This document shows, one piece after another, positions 1 to 7,162 of a stretch of 11,955 nucleotides of DNA. The number at the start of each line of letters is the position of its first letter. Positions within the stretch are counted from its first letter, which is position 1. Under the pieces are notes generated by a model. The model did no database searches, was not told the DNA's origin, and was given only the letters and a program-made list of their open reading frames with translations. The stretch comes from JAWVFN01 sp963696625 (GTDB lineage: Bacteria; Actinomycetota; Thermoleophilia; Solirubrobacterales; 70-9), in contig CAVOKZ010000040.1 of the NCBI GenBank assembly GCA_963696625.1, positions 1-11,955 of the forward strand. Reading direction: 5' to 3'. The position numbers and the translations under genes were made by a program.

Positions 1-965
1 ACCGCCTTCGTGCGCTCGTCAGCGACCTCGAAAGCGTTCCGGAGCGCCAGCGCGGCGCATTGGTGATGCGCGAGCTGAGCGGCATGAAGTACTCCGAGAT
101 CGCGACAGCTTTCGGGACGTCCCCCGCGGTTGCGCGCCAGACCGTCTACGAGGCGCGCCTCGCGCTGCAGGAGATCATGGAGGGCCGCGAGATGCCGTGT
201 GACGCGGTCCGGGAGACGATCTCTGAGAACGACGGCCGGGCGCTGCGCGGCAGAAAGATTCGCGCCCATCTCCGCAGCTGCAACGAATGCCGGGCGTTCC
301 GCACAGACATCAAGCGGCGCATGACGGATTTTGCCGCGCTGGCCCCGCCTCTTCCCGCCGCCGCCGCCGCCGGTCTGCTGAAGGGCATTCTCGGCTCCGG
401 CTCCGGCCACGGCGGCGGAGGGGGTCTGGTGGGCTCGCTGGGCGGAGGTGGGGCCAAAGCTCTCTCCGCCTCGGCGGCACTGAAGGCGACCGCGATCGTG
501 ATTGCGACCGGCGCCGTGGCGGGGGGAACCGCCGTGGTCAGCGGCGCGACGGCCGTGCCGCTGCTCTCCCACAAATCCGAACCCGAAGCCACGGCAGGGA
601 CTCAAGCCGACTTCACCTCGCTCACCTTGCCGAGCTTCTCGGCGCCGAGCCCAACCGGCAAGCCCCTGAGTGGGGGCCGGGCGCCGTCGAGCCCGACCGG
701 AGACACCACGGGCGCCGGGGCGCCCGTACATGCCGCAGGCTCATCGCCATCGTCGGTCGCGGTCAACAACCCAGGGAAGGGCCCGAGCCTCGGCACTCAG
801 ATTGCCCAGAGCCACCGTCCGGGAGATCTGCCACAGCAGGCGCTGGACCACTCGCCGCCGCCGCCGGCCCCCGCCTCAGCAGTCGCCCCAGGCGGGCCCG
901 GCGATCCGGGTCCCGGCTCGCCCCATCCCGGCAAGGGGCCGCCTGCCGGGCATCCGGGTCCGTGA
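1..965 (+). CDS. ECF-type sigma factor fused to a ZAS zinc motif, membrane segment and Pro-rich tail (5' truncated)
   Basis: This is the C-terminal part of a sigma-70 family factor; the reading frame is open from base 3 and the start lies outside the window. Bases 3-170 encode region 4, the helix-turn-helix that binds the -35 element: 'VPERQRGALVMRELSG' followed by 'YSEIATAFGTSPAVARQTVYEAR'-type sequence. Next comes a domain with 'HLRSCNEC' (His codon at 267, Cys codons at 279 and 288), the Hx3Cx2C pattern of zinc-binding anti-sigma (ZAS) domains. A Gly-rich linker (about 385-460) leads to a hydrophobic Ala/Val-rich stretch (about 465-570), a probable single membrane helix, then a Pro/Gly/Ser-rich low-complexity tail of about 130 residues. 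Some actinobacterial ECF groups carry C-terminal fusions with zinc and membrane segments. I infer a membrane-tethered, self-inhibited sigma factor. Sigma identity is secure; the tethering is not. Confidence 0.85.
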   Translation, partial: RLRALVSDLESVPERQRGALVMRELSGMKYSEIATAFGTSPAVARQTVYEARLALQEIMEGREMPCDAVRETISENDGRALRGRKIRAHLRSCNECRAFRTDIKRRMTDFAALAPPLPAAAAAGLLKGILGSGSGHGGGGGLVGSLGGGGAKALSASAALKATAIVIATGAVAGGTAVVSGATAVPLLSHKSEPEATAGTQADFTSLTLPSFSAPSPTGKPLSGGRAPSSPTGDTTGAGAPVHAAGSSPSSVAVNNPGKGPSLGTQIAQSHRPGDLPQQALDHSPPPPAPASAVAPGGPGDPGPGSPHPGKGPPAGHPGP

Positions 966-994
966 CCGCGCATGTGCCCCGGCGATTAGGCGCG

Positions 995-1843
995 CTACTT
1001 CAACAGCTTCGACAGTCGCCGGTCCTTGAGGATGCGGCCGCCGGTCTGCTCGGAGGGGCAGTAGTTGGTCTGGTGCTCGGAGAAGAAGACGGCCTCGATC
1101 GCAGTCCCGCAGCGCGGGCAGGGCTCGCCCTCGCGGCGGTGGACCTGGAGCGGCATCGGCATCTTGTCGGGGATCTCCTCGCCGACCGTGTCCTCGTACT
1201 GGTCGATGACTTCGCCGAGCAGGTTGAGGGCCTCGTGCAGCCGGGCGACCTCGTCCTCGTCGAGCTCGGAGCCCTGCTTGAACGGCGACAGCTTGGCCCG
1301 CCAGAGGATCTCGTCGACCCAGGAGCGGCCGATGCCGGAGATGTCGCGCTGGTGGCGCAGCAGGGGGTGGAGGTGGCGGGGCTGGTCGATCAGCTCGGCG
1401 AAGACGTCGAGGGGAGGGGCGGGCCAGGCCTCGGGACCGAGGGTCGAGACCAGGTCGTCGTCGGCGACCTCGGGGCTCGGCAGCAGCTTCGCCCACGCCG
1501 CCTGCCTGGTGCCGAACTCGCGCAGGCGCAGCTCGCGCTCGCCGGGGATGCGGATCAGGATCCGCGAGCGCCGGTCCTTGATCGAGGCGCGCTTGTCGAA
1601 CAGCTGCAGCCGCCCGGCCGACATCAGGTGGATCAGCAGCGAGAGGTCGTTGGCGAAGTCGACCCGCAGCATCTTGCCGATGCGCCCGACGCCGGCGATC
1701 TTTAAGCCCTCGAGCGCCTCGAGCGGCGGGTCGAAGGTCTTCAGCGTCGCCAGCCCGGGTGCGAGAACCGACTCGACCTCCTCGCCGGCCAGCGCCGTGC
1801 TCAGGCGCCGCGCCGTGATCTCCACTTCGGGAAGCTCGGGCAC
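995..1843 (-). CDS. mutM: Fpg/Nei family DNA glycosylase (formamidopyrimidine-DNA glycosylase-like), zinc finger lacks the fourth Cys
   Basis: This is a base-excision repair enzyme that removes oxidised bases such as 8-oxoguanine or oxidised pyrimidines and nicks the abasic site. The 282-residue length is normal for the family. It begins 'MPELPEVEIT': Pro2 is the usual Schiff-base nucleophile and Glu3 the acid, and Lys57 ('GRIGK') is in place. The helix-two-turn-helix region is 'ISGIGRSWVDEILWRAKLSP' (about 168-187). The C-terminal zinc finger has Cys242, Cys245 and Cys262, but the expected fourth Cys is Glu265 ('YCPSEQTGGR'); the DNA-contacting 'GGR' remains. The start is GTG at 1843-1841, fixed by the need for Pro at residue 2. 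There is no well-placed SD, so the mRNA may be leaderless. The gene converges on the sigma gene (29 bp gap) and diverges from nadA. Fpg versus Nei specificity cannot be settled from the sequence alone. Confidence 0.9.
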   Translation of the reverse strand: MPELPEVEITARRLSTALAGEEVESVLAPGLATLKTFDPPLEALEGLKIAGVGRIGKMLRVDFANDLSLLIHLMSAGRLQLFDKRASIKDRRSRILIRIPGERELRLREFGTRQAAWAKLLPSPEVADDDLVSTLGPEAWPAPPLDVFAELIDQPRHLHPLLRHQRDISGIGRSWVDEILWRAKLSPFKQGSELDEDEVARLHEALNLLGEVIDQYEDTVGEEIPDKMPMPLQVHRREGEPCPRCGTAIEAVFFSEHQTNYCPSEQTGGRILKDRRLSKLLK

Positions 1844-1845
1844 GC

Positions 1846-1863
1846 GACCAAGTATCCTTAGTC
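1846..1863. promoter_or_regulatory. Imperfect inverted repeat over the probable fpg promoter, candidate operator
   Basis: GACCAAG-TATC-CTTAGTC is a 7-4-7 inverted repeat with 6 of 7 arm pairs matching, 2 bp upstream of the fpg GTG. Read on the minus strand, GATACT (bases 1856-1851) could be a -10 box whose start site would fall on or next to the GTG, fitting a leaderless mRNA. A repressor bound here would cover that box. The repeat is seen directly; its role is inferred, and I do not assign it to a known regulator. Confidence 0.35.
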
Positions 1864-1941
1864 AAGTCATTCGCTCGACCTCGAGGCCGACGTCAATTGG
1901 GCCGGGGCGGCGAACATAACCAACGACAGGAAGGGCTCACC

Positions 1942-2973
1942 TTGCAAGAGCTCCCGACACTCCAACCCGTCGTCACCCCGGACCTCTCCGAGGAGGAGAT
2001 CCGCGAGTTGAGCGAGGAGACGCGCGCGCTCGCCGCCGAGCGCGACGCCGTGATCCTCGCCCACAACTACCAGCTTCCCGAGCTCCAGGATCTCGCCGAC
2101 TTCGTCGGCGACTCGCTCGGCCTCTCGCGCAAGGCGGCCGAGGCCGACTCCTCGGTGATCGAGTTCTGCGGCGTTCATTTCATGGCCGAGACCGCCTCGG
2201 TGCTCTGTCCCGACAAACAGGTGTTGATCGCCGACCTCGGCGCCGGCTGCTCGCTCGCCGAGTCGATCAACGCGAACCAACTCCGCGCCTGGAAGGCCGA
2301 GCACCCCGGCGCCGTCGTCGTCATGTACGTCAACACCTCGGCCGAGGTCAAGGCCGAGACCGACTATTGCTGCACCTCCGGCAACGCGGTCGCGGTGGTC
2401 GAGCACATCCTCGCCGAGCACGGCCCCGACACCGAGATCCTCTTCGGCCCCGACATGTGGCTCGGCGCCTTCGTCGAGCGCGAGGCGGGGATCAAGGACG
2501 ACCCCGACCGCCGCGCCCGCTTCCACATCTGGGACGGCGAGTGCCACGTCCACGCCGGGATCAAGCCCACCGACATCAAGACCGTCCGCGACGAGCATCC
2601 GGACGCCGAGTTCCTGATCCACCCCGAGTGCGGCTGCGCGACCCAGGCGATGGAGTACGTCGCCTCCGGCGACATCGACCCCGAGGGAGTGCAGATGCTC
2701 TCGACCGGGGGGATGCTGAATTACGTCGAAGAGCACCCCGACGGCGAGTACATCGTCGCCACCGAGAACGGCATGCTCTACCCGCTCCAGCAGCTCGCCC
2801 CGCAGGCGAAGCTGATCGAGGCCAACCGCATGGCCTTCTGCAAGTACATGAAGATGATCGACCTGCCCAAGGTCCGCGACTCGCTGCGCGACATGAAGTT
2901 CGAGGTCAAGGTCCCGCCCGAGATCGCCGCCAAGGCCAAGCTGCCGATCGAGCGCATGGTGGCGATCGGCTGA
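1942..2973 (+). CDS. nadA: Quinolinate synthase NadA
   Basis: NadA condenses iminoaspartate with dihydroxyacetone phosphate to make quinolinate, the precursor of NAD, using a [4Fe-4S] cluster. With the start used here the protein has 343 residues, in the range of the longer NadA form. Conserved stretches include 'AHNYQ' near the start, 'CGVHFMAETA', 'YVNTSAEVKA', 'DYCCTSGNA', 'HPECGC' and 'ATENGM'. The three likely cluster ligands are Cys103 ('GAGCSLA'), Cys230 ('HPEC') and Cys300 ('FCKYMKM'). I chose TTG at 1942 because AGGAAGG (1928-1934) lies 7 nt upstream; an in-frame TTG at 1897 would add 15 poorly conserved residues. nadB and nadC do not lie next to it in this window. The gene reads away from fpg and ends 80 bp before the protease gene. 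Confidence 0.95.
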   Translation: MQELPTLQPVVTPDLSEEEIRELSEETRALAAERDAVILAHNYQLPELQDLADFVGDSLGLSRKAAEADSSVIEFCGVHFMAETASVLCPDKQVLIADLGAGCSLAESINANQLRAWKAEHPGAVVVMYVNTSAEVKAETDYCCTSGNAVAVVEHILAEHGPDTEILFGPDMWLGAFVEREAGIKDDPDRRARFHIWDGECHVHAGIKPTDIKTVRDEHPDAEFLIHPECGCATQAMEYVASGDIDPEGVQMLSTGGMLNYVEEHPDGEYIVATENGMLYPLQQLAPQAKLIEANRMAFCKYMKMIDLPKVRDSLRDMKFEVKVPPEIAAKAKLPIERMVAIG

Positions 2974-2976
2974 CGC

Positions 2977-2988
2977 GCGCGATCGCGC
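2977..2988. repeat. 12-bp perfect palindrome after nadA
   Basis: GCGCGATCGCGC reads the same on both strands and starts 3 bp past the nadA stop. It could fold into a short GC hairpin at the mRNA 3' end, but the T-run at about 3018-3023 is too far away for a standard intrinsic terminator. The rest of the 80-bp gap is locally AT-richer ('ctaagcaaatattcagg', 'gatgattttttgg') and may hold the protease promoter; I see no convincing -35/-10 pair. Confidence 0.3.
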
Positions 2989-3053
2989 ACTAAGCAAATA
3001 TTCAGGTGTGCCGATGATTTTTTGGGGCGCACGCGTGTTGCAGTGCTGAGCCT

Positions 3054-4151
3054 ATGAACGGGAAGAGAGAGAAAGGACGCCTCGTGGCGCTGCTCGCGGC
3101 GGTCGCCGCGGTGCTGGCGATCGCGGTTCCGGCGTCCGCCTCGGCCGCGCAGCCGCGCGTCGTCGGCGGCCACGCCGCCGACATCTCGGCCTACCCGTGG
3201 CAGGCGGCGGTCGTGTTCGACCCAACAGAGTTCCCCCCGGGCACGAGCGACGCCCAGCGGCAGCTCTGCGGCGGCGTCGTGGTGGCGCCGCGGATCATGC
3301 TCACCGCCGCCCACTGCGTTTTCGACACCGACCGCGACTGTGGGGTCATCTGCATTACCGACCCAGGCGGAGATGGAACGCGCAAGCTCGACCCCAACGA
3401 CGTCGACGTCGTCCTCAACGAGACCACCCTTTCGACAGGCAGCGGCGAGCACCACGACGTGCAGGCGACGTACTACCAGGCGGACTACAGCCCGTCGGCG
3501 TACAGCAACGACGTCGGCTACCTCGTGCTCTCGACCGCGACCGGCCAGAAGCCGATCAAGCTCGCCGGACCGACGGAAACGGCACTGATGGCGCCCGGCT
3601 ATCCAACCGAGGTGAGCGGCTACGGAACGATGCAGCAGACTCCGGATCCGACGGGTGATCCGGGCAGCGACACGCTGCGCGCCGCAACGGTGCCGATCAT
3701 CCCCGACTTGACCTGCTCGGCGTCCAACGGCTCACGCTTCAACCCCGGGGCGATGGTCTGCGCCGGGTACCTCGCCGGCGGAGTGGACTCTTGCGCGGGC
3801 GACAGCGGCGGGCCGCTGCAGGCCCCGGCCCAGGGCGGCATCTACCGGCTCGCCGGCCTCGTCAGTTGGGGCTTTGGGTGCGCCCAGCCGAACGCCCCCG
3901 GCGTCTACGCGCGCGCCGGCGCCGGCTCGCCGGGATGGCTGCACCAGCCGGTTGTCAGCAAGGTCGCCTCGATCGAGGCCGAACAGGGCCTGGGGCACAC
4001 CGACATCGTCGGCAGCGGCGCGCTGTCGATCCTGGTTCCGCCTCCGGCCGCCGCGGCCAAGAAGAAGTGCAAGAAGCCGAAGAAGCTGAACAAGAAGACC
4101 GGTAAGTGCGTGAAGAAGAAAAGGAAGCGCGAGCTTCGCCGGCGTAGGTAG
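3054..4151 (+). CDS. Secreted trypsin-like serine protease (S1 family) with Lys/Arg-rich C-terminal tail
   Basis: This is a 365-residue exported endopeptidase. Residues 1-32 form a Sec signal peptide: basic start, an Ala/Val/Leu core from 10 to 25, then 'ASASAA'. 'PRVVGG' (34-39) resembles the chymotrypsin activation site, so processing after Arg35 would free a Val N-terminus. The catalytic triad is His87 ('TAAHC'), Asp153 ('SNDVGYL') and Ser251 ('CAGDSGGPL'). Asp245, six residues before the Ser, together with 'SWGFGCAQPNAPGVYAR', predicts a trypsin-type S1 pocket that prefers Lys or Arg. Cys72-Cys88 match the conserved disulfide around the His. After the fold (about 300) comes a spacer, then a tail from 336 dominated by Lys/Arg with two Cys (339 and 352), perhaps for retention on anionic cell-surface polymers. 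No SD precedes the ATG. The substrate is unknown. Confidence 0.92.
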   Translation: MNGKREKGRLVALLAAVAAVLAIAVPASASAAQPRVVGGHAADISAYPWQAAVVFDPTEFPPGTSDAQRQLCGGVVVAPRIMLTAAHCVFDTDRDCGVICITDPGGDGTRKLDPNDVDVVLNETTLSTGSGEHHDVQATYYQADYSPSAYSNDVGYLVLSTATGQKPIKLAGPTETALMAPGYPTEVSGYGTMQQTPDPTGDPGSDTLRAATVPIIPDLTCSASNGSRFNPGAMVCAGYLAGGVDSCAGDSGGPLQAPAQGGIYRLAGLVSWGFGCAQPNAPGVYARAGAGSPGWLHQPVVSKVASIEAEQGLGHTDIVGSGALSILVPPPAAAAKKKCKKPKKLNKKTGKCVKKKRKRELRRRR

Positions 4152-4219
4152 GCGATCTTCGTCCGCGGCCTCCCATACGGTGGCGGTGTGTCCCTCGTTG
4201 CTACTCTCGCCGCCCCCAG

Positions 4220-5179
4220 TTGAGCACGGCTCAGTCACCTGAACCGGCTCCGGAACCAGAGCGCGAGATGGCGCACCTGAAGCCCGTCCCAGACCCAGAG
4301 CCGCGCCGCGAGGCCGGCGGCGAGCCCGCGTCGATCGCGGAGCTCGAGCGCTACGCGACGATCCTCCGTATCGATTGCGTGCGAATGCTCGCCGTCGCCA
4401 AGTCGGGCCACCTCGACAGCTCGCTGTCGGCGGCGGACATCGTCACCGCCCTCTACTACCGCGTCCTGCGCCACGACCCCACCGATCCGAAGTGGCCCGA
4501 GCGCGACCGCTTCGTGCTCTCCAAGGGCCACGCCGCGCCGATCCAGTACGCGGCGCTCGCCGAGCACGGCTACTTCCCCCATGAGGACCTCATGGGGCTG
4601 CGCCAGATCGGGTCCCACCTCCAGGGTCACCCCGACATGAACCGCACCCCCGGCGTCGAGGTTTCGACCGGATCGCTGGGCCAGGGCCTGTCGATGTCGG
4701 TCGGCATCTGCCTTGCGCTGCGCCTCGACGGGCTCGCCGACACCGCCCACACGTTCTGCGTGATGTCCGACGGCGACTGCCAGGAGGGCGAGACCTGGGA
4801 GGGCGCCGCGACCGCCGCCCACTACAAGCTCAACAACATCACCGCGATCCTCGACTACAACCACCTGCAGACCGACGGCACCACCGAAGAGGTGATGGAC
4901 GTCGGCGACGCCCGCGCCAAGTTCGAGGCCTTCGGCTGGGAGACGGTCGAGATCGACGGCCACGACATGACCGCGGTCGTCGAGGCGCTCGAGCACAGCC
5001 GTACGCTCGACAAGCCCGCGGCGATCGTCGCCCAGACCAAGAAGGGCCGCGGCGTCTCCTTCATGGAGGGCCGCTTCGGCTTTCACGGCAAGCCGCCGAG
5101 CCAGGAACAGGCCGAGGAAGCGATGACCGAGCTCGAGGCAAAGCTCGAAGAGCAGACCAAGGCCCTGGGGGAGAGCTGA
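4220..5179 (+). CDS. Transketolase, N-terminal (thiamine diphosphate/Mg-binding) subunit
   Basis: This is the first half of a split transketolase, which moves two-carbon ketol units between sugar phosphates in the non-oxidative pentose phosphate pathway. The TTG at 4220 gives 319 residues. Family signatures are 'KSGHLDSSLSAADI' (61-74), 'VLSKGHAAPIQYA' (99-111), 'GHPD' (136-139), 'STGSLGQGLS' (149-158), the Mg/ThDP motif beginning 'SDGDCQEG' (183-190) and ending at Asn214 ('LDYNHLQTDG'), and 'KKGRGVSFME' near the end. The first 40 or so residues are rich in Pro, Glu and Arg and look disordered. ATG at 4269 is an alternative start, and neither start has a clear SD, so the N-terminus is uncertain. 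Overlap with the next gene (TGATG) supports a two-subunit enzyme. A related role, such as on another sugar phosphate, is not excluded. Confidence 0.9.
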   Translation: MSTAQSPEPAPEPEREMAHLKPVPDPEPRREAGGEPASIAELERYATILRIDCVRMLAVAKSGHLDSSLSAADIVTALYYRVLRHDPTDPKWPERDRFVLSKGHAAPIQYAALAEHGYFPHEDLMGLRQIGSHLQGHPDMNRTPGVEVSTGSLGQGLSMSVGICLALRLDGLADTAHTFCVMSDGDCQEGETWEGAATAAHYKLNNITAILDYNHLQTDGTTEEVMDVGDARAKFEAFGWETVEIDGHDMTAVVEALEHSRTLDKPAAIVAQTKKGRGVSFMEGRFGFHGKPPSQEQAEEAMTELEAKLEEQTKALGES

Positions 5180-6177
5180 TGCCGGCCGAGGCGAAGACCG
5201 AGCCGATCGCAACCCGCCAGGCCTACGGCGACGGCCTCGTCGACCTCGGCGAGGCGCACGAGAACGTCGTCGCGCTCGACGCCGACCTCTCGGTCTCGAC
5301 CCAGTCGGCGAAGTTCGGCAAGGCCTACCCCGAGCGCTTCTTCAACGTCGGCGCCGCCGAGGCCAACATGATGTCGATGGCCTGCGGGCTGGCCGCCACG
5401 GGCAAGATCCCCTACGCCTCGACCTTCGCGATCTTCGCCACCGCGCGCTCATACGACCAGGTGCGGCTCGGCATCGCCCACAACGAGCTGCCGGTGCGGA
5501 TCGGCGCCAGCCACGGCGGCGTCTCGCTCGGCGAGGATGGCGCCTCGCACCAGATGATCGAGGACCTGGCGCTGATGCGGGCCCTGCCGAAGATGCAGGT
5601 GATCGTTCCCGCCGACTACAACCAGGCTTATCGCGCCACCGTCGAGTCCTACGAGATGGAGGGCCCGATCTACCTCCGCTTCGGGCGCCCCGCGACGCCG
5701 ATCGTCTACCCGGAGATCCCCGACACGCTGGGCAGCGGCATCGACGTCCTGCGCGAGGGCAAGGACATCTCGATCTTCGTCTGCGGCCACATGACCTGGC
5801 GCGGCCTCGAGGCCGCCGAGGTGCTCGCCAACGAGGACGGGGTGGAGGCCGAGGTCGTCAACGTCGCGGTGATCAAGCCGCTGCACCAGCAGTCGGTGCT
5901 CGAGTCGCTGGCCAAGACGGGCGTCGCGGTCACCGCCGAGGAGCACCGCGTCGTCGGCGGGCTCGGCGACGCCGTGCGCATGGTCGCCGCCGAGCAGCAC
6001 CCGGTCCCGGTCTTCGCACTCGGCATGGGCAACGAGTTCGGCGTAAGCGGCACGGCCGAGGCCTGCATGGAGCACTTCGGCCTCACCGCGCGCGGCATCG
6101 TCGACCGCGCACGGGAAGCCTTGTTGCTGAAGCCGATCGTCTCCCACCCGCCGATTCGCGGGCAGGGCTGGGAGTAA
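5179..6177 (+). CDS. Transketolase, C-terminal (pyrimidine-binding and C-terminal) subunit
   Basis: This is the partner of the preceding gene, starting at the ATG that shares one base with its TGA, which suggests coupled translation and equal amounts. The 332-residue protein contains the pyrimidine-binding domain of transketolase: 'VVALDADLSVS' (30-40), then 'FFNVGAAEANMMSMACGLA' (54-72), where Glu61 is the catalytic Glu that activates thiamine diphosphate. 'SHGGVSLGEDGASHQMIEDLALMR' follows, with His124 expected near the substrate phosphate end, and a C-terminal domain begins near 190 ('IDVLREGKDISIFVCGHM'). The active site forms between the two chains. After the stop is a 130-bp gap before ftsE that holds a possible terminator and promoter. 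E1 dehydrogenase beta subunits share this fold, but the upstream partner and the motifs favour transketolase. Confidence 0.9.
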   Translation: MPAEAKTEPIATRQAYGDGLVDLGEAHENVVALDADLSVSTQSAKFGKAYPERFFNVGAAEANMMSMACGLAATGKIPYASTFAIFATARSYDQVRLGIAHNELPVRIGASHGGVSLGEDGASHQMIEDLALMRALPKMQVIVPADYNQAYRATVESYEMEGPIYLRFGRPATPIVYPEIPDTLGSGIDVLREGKDISIFVCGHMTWRGLEAAEVLANEDGVEAEVVNVAVIKPLHQQSVLESLAKTGVAVTAEEHRVVGGLGDAVRMVAAEQHPVPVFALGMGNEFGVSGTAEACMEHFGLTARGIVDRAREALLLKPIVSHPPIRGQGWE

Positions 6178-6208
6178 GCCCGCAACTTCTCCCTCGCCGC
6201 GCGGGTTC
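6178..6208 (+). terminator. Possible weak terminator after the transketolase genes
   Basis: CCCGC (6179-6183) pairs with GCGGG (6201-6205) across a 17-nt pyrimidine-rich loop, and TTCTT follows. The stem is short and the T-run poor, so it is at best a leaky terminator. A promoter-like region follows immediately. Confidence 0.25.
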
Positions 6209-6239
6209 TTGCAGCACAAGTGTGAGGATTCGCTAACCT
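6209..6239 (+). promoter_or_regulatory. Candidate promoter for the ftsE-ftsX-ctp-rnr-smpB operon
   Basis: TTGCAG (6209-6214) fits a -35 box. GCTAAC (6232-6237, 17-bp spacer) or TAACCT (6234-6239, 19-bp spacer) could be the -10. The match to housekeeping consensus is partial. Location in the only sizeable gap upstream of five tightly packed genes adds support. Downstream, GTTGG (6248-6252) and CCAAC (6261-6265) form a short inverted repeat that could sit in the 5' leader. Confidence 0.35.
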
Positions 6240-6281
6240 CGCTCATAGTTGGTAAACAACCCAACGCAGGGCAGGAATCAC

Positions 6282-6308
6282 ATGGAGACCGGAGAACACA
6301 CCGCCTGA
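6282..6308 (+). CDS. Eight-codon leader ORF overlapping the ftsE start
   Basis: ATG at 6282 opens an ORF for METGEHTA that ends with TGA at 6306-6308, sharing one base with the ftsE ATG at 6308. AGGA (6273-6276) lies about 5 nt before this ATG, better placed than the signal for ftsE itself, GGAG at 6291-6294, which is inside the leader ORF. The arrangement suggests that ribosomes finishing the leader restart at ftsE. The peptide has no runs of a regulatory amino acid, so attenuation by amino acid supply is unlikely. Seen in sequence; translation is inferred. Confidence 0.4.
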   Translation: METGEHTA

Positions 6309-7159
6309 TGGCTCGACCGAAGACCGCACTCGACCCGCGCTCGCGCGTGCTCGGCGAACGACGCACCGCGCATCCCGGGGGCCGGCGCCCAGCGGCGCCG
6401 ATCATCGAGCTGCGGCGCGCGAGCAAGGTCTACCCGGGCGGGCACATCGGACTCGAGCGGGCGACGCTGCGCGTCGACAAGGGCGAGTTCGTCTTCCTCG
6501 TCGGTCCCACGGGCTGCGGCAAGTCGACCCTGATCAAGCTTCTGATCCGCGAGCTGGCGCCGACCGACGGCGAGGTGCTGATCGCCGGCCGCGACATCGC
6601 CAAGCTCTCGGACTCGAAGATCCCCTTCCTGCGCCGCCGCATCGGAACCGTCTTCCAGGACTTCAAGCTGCTCCCGAACCGGACCGTCTACGACAACTGC
6701 GCCTATGCGCTGCAGGTGATCGGCGCTCCGCGTTCGGAGATCAAGGCCAAGGTGCCCGACGCGCTGCGCCTCGTCGGCCTCGCCGACAAGCTGCGCAATA
6801 CGCCGCTGGAGCTCTCCGGCGGCGAGCAGCAGCGCCTCTCGATCGCGCGCGCCTTCGTCAACCATCCACCCTTGTTGCTCGCCGACGAGCCCACCGGAAA
6901 CCTCGACCCCGAGACCTCGGTCGGGATCATGCAGCTGCTCTACCGGATCAACCGCACCGGCACGACCGTCGTCGTCGTCACCCACGACCGCGAGATGGTC
7001 GACAAGATGCGCCGCCGCGTGATCGAGCTCGACTCGGGCCGCATCGTCCGCGACGAGGCCGCCGGCATGTACGCGGAGGAGGAGTCGACCAAGGAATTCG
7101 CGGTCCGCGTCAAGGCCGAGCTCGGCGTCGGCGACGAGGGCTCCACCAACGGCCACTGA
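6308..7159 (+). CDS. ftsE: Cell division ATP-binding protein FtsE
   Basis: FtsE is the cytoplasmic ATPase of the FtsEX complex, which sits at the division septum and uses ATP hydrolysis to control periplasmic or extracellular peptidoglycan hydrolases. All ABC motifs are present: Walker A 'GPTGCGKST' (66-74), Q-loop 'VFQDFKLL' (115-122), signature 'LSGGEQQR' (169-176), Walker B 'LLLADEPTG' (189-197) and H-loop His226 ('VTHD'). 'FQDFKLLPNRTVYDN' is typical of FtsE. At 283 residues it is longer than the usual 220-230: about 32 basic residues precede the ABC core ('IIELRRASKVYPGG'), and about 33 follow it. The start is the ATG at 6308; an in-frame TTG at 6209 would overlap the candidate promoter. 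ftsX begins 3 bp after the stop, which confirms the assignment. Confidence 0.95.
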   Translation: MARPKTALDPRSRVLGERRTAHPGGRRPAAPIIELRRASKVYPGGHIGLERATLRVDKGEFVFLVGPTGCGKSTLIKLLIRELAPTDGEVLIAGRDIAKLSDSKIPFLRRRIGTVFQDFKLLPNRTVYDNCAYALQVIGAPRSEIKAKVPDALRLVGLADKLRNTPLELSGGEQQRLSIARAFVNHPPLLLADEPTGNLDPETSVGIMQLLYRINRTGTTVVVVTHDREMVDKMRRRVIELDSGRIVRDEAAGMYAEEESTKEFAVRVKAELGVGDEGSTNGH

Positions 7160-7162
7160 GCG

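Noticed and set aside
287..1705. 472-codon plus-strand frame through the sigma tail and across fpg
   Set aside because: It crosses two real genes in other frames and its product is Arg/Ala/Gly-rich noise.
1867..2997. 376-codon minus-strand frame opposite nadA
   Set aside because: Antisense shadow of nadA; no SD and no domain signature.
6178..6208. Strong intrinsic terminator between the transketolase genes and ftsE
   Set aside because: The stem is only 5 GC pairs with a 17-nt loop and a broken T-run. Kept only as a low-confidence feature.
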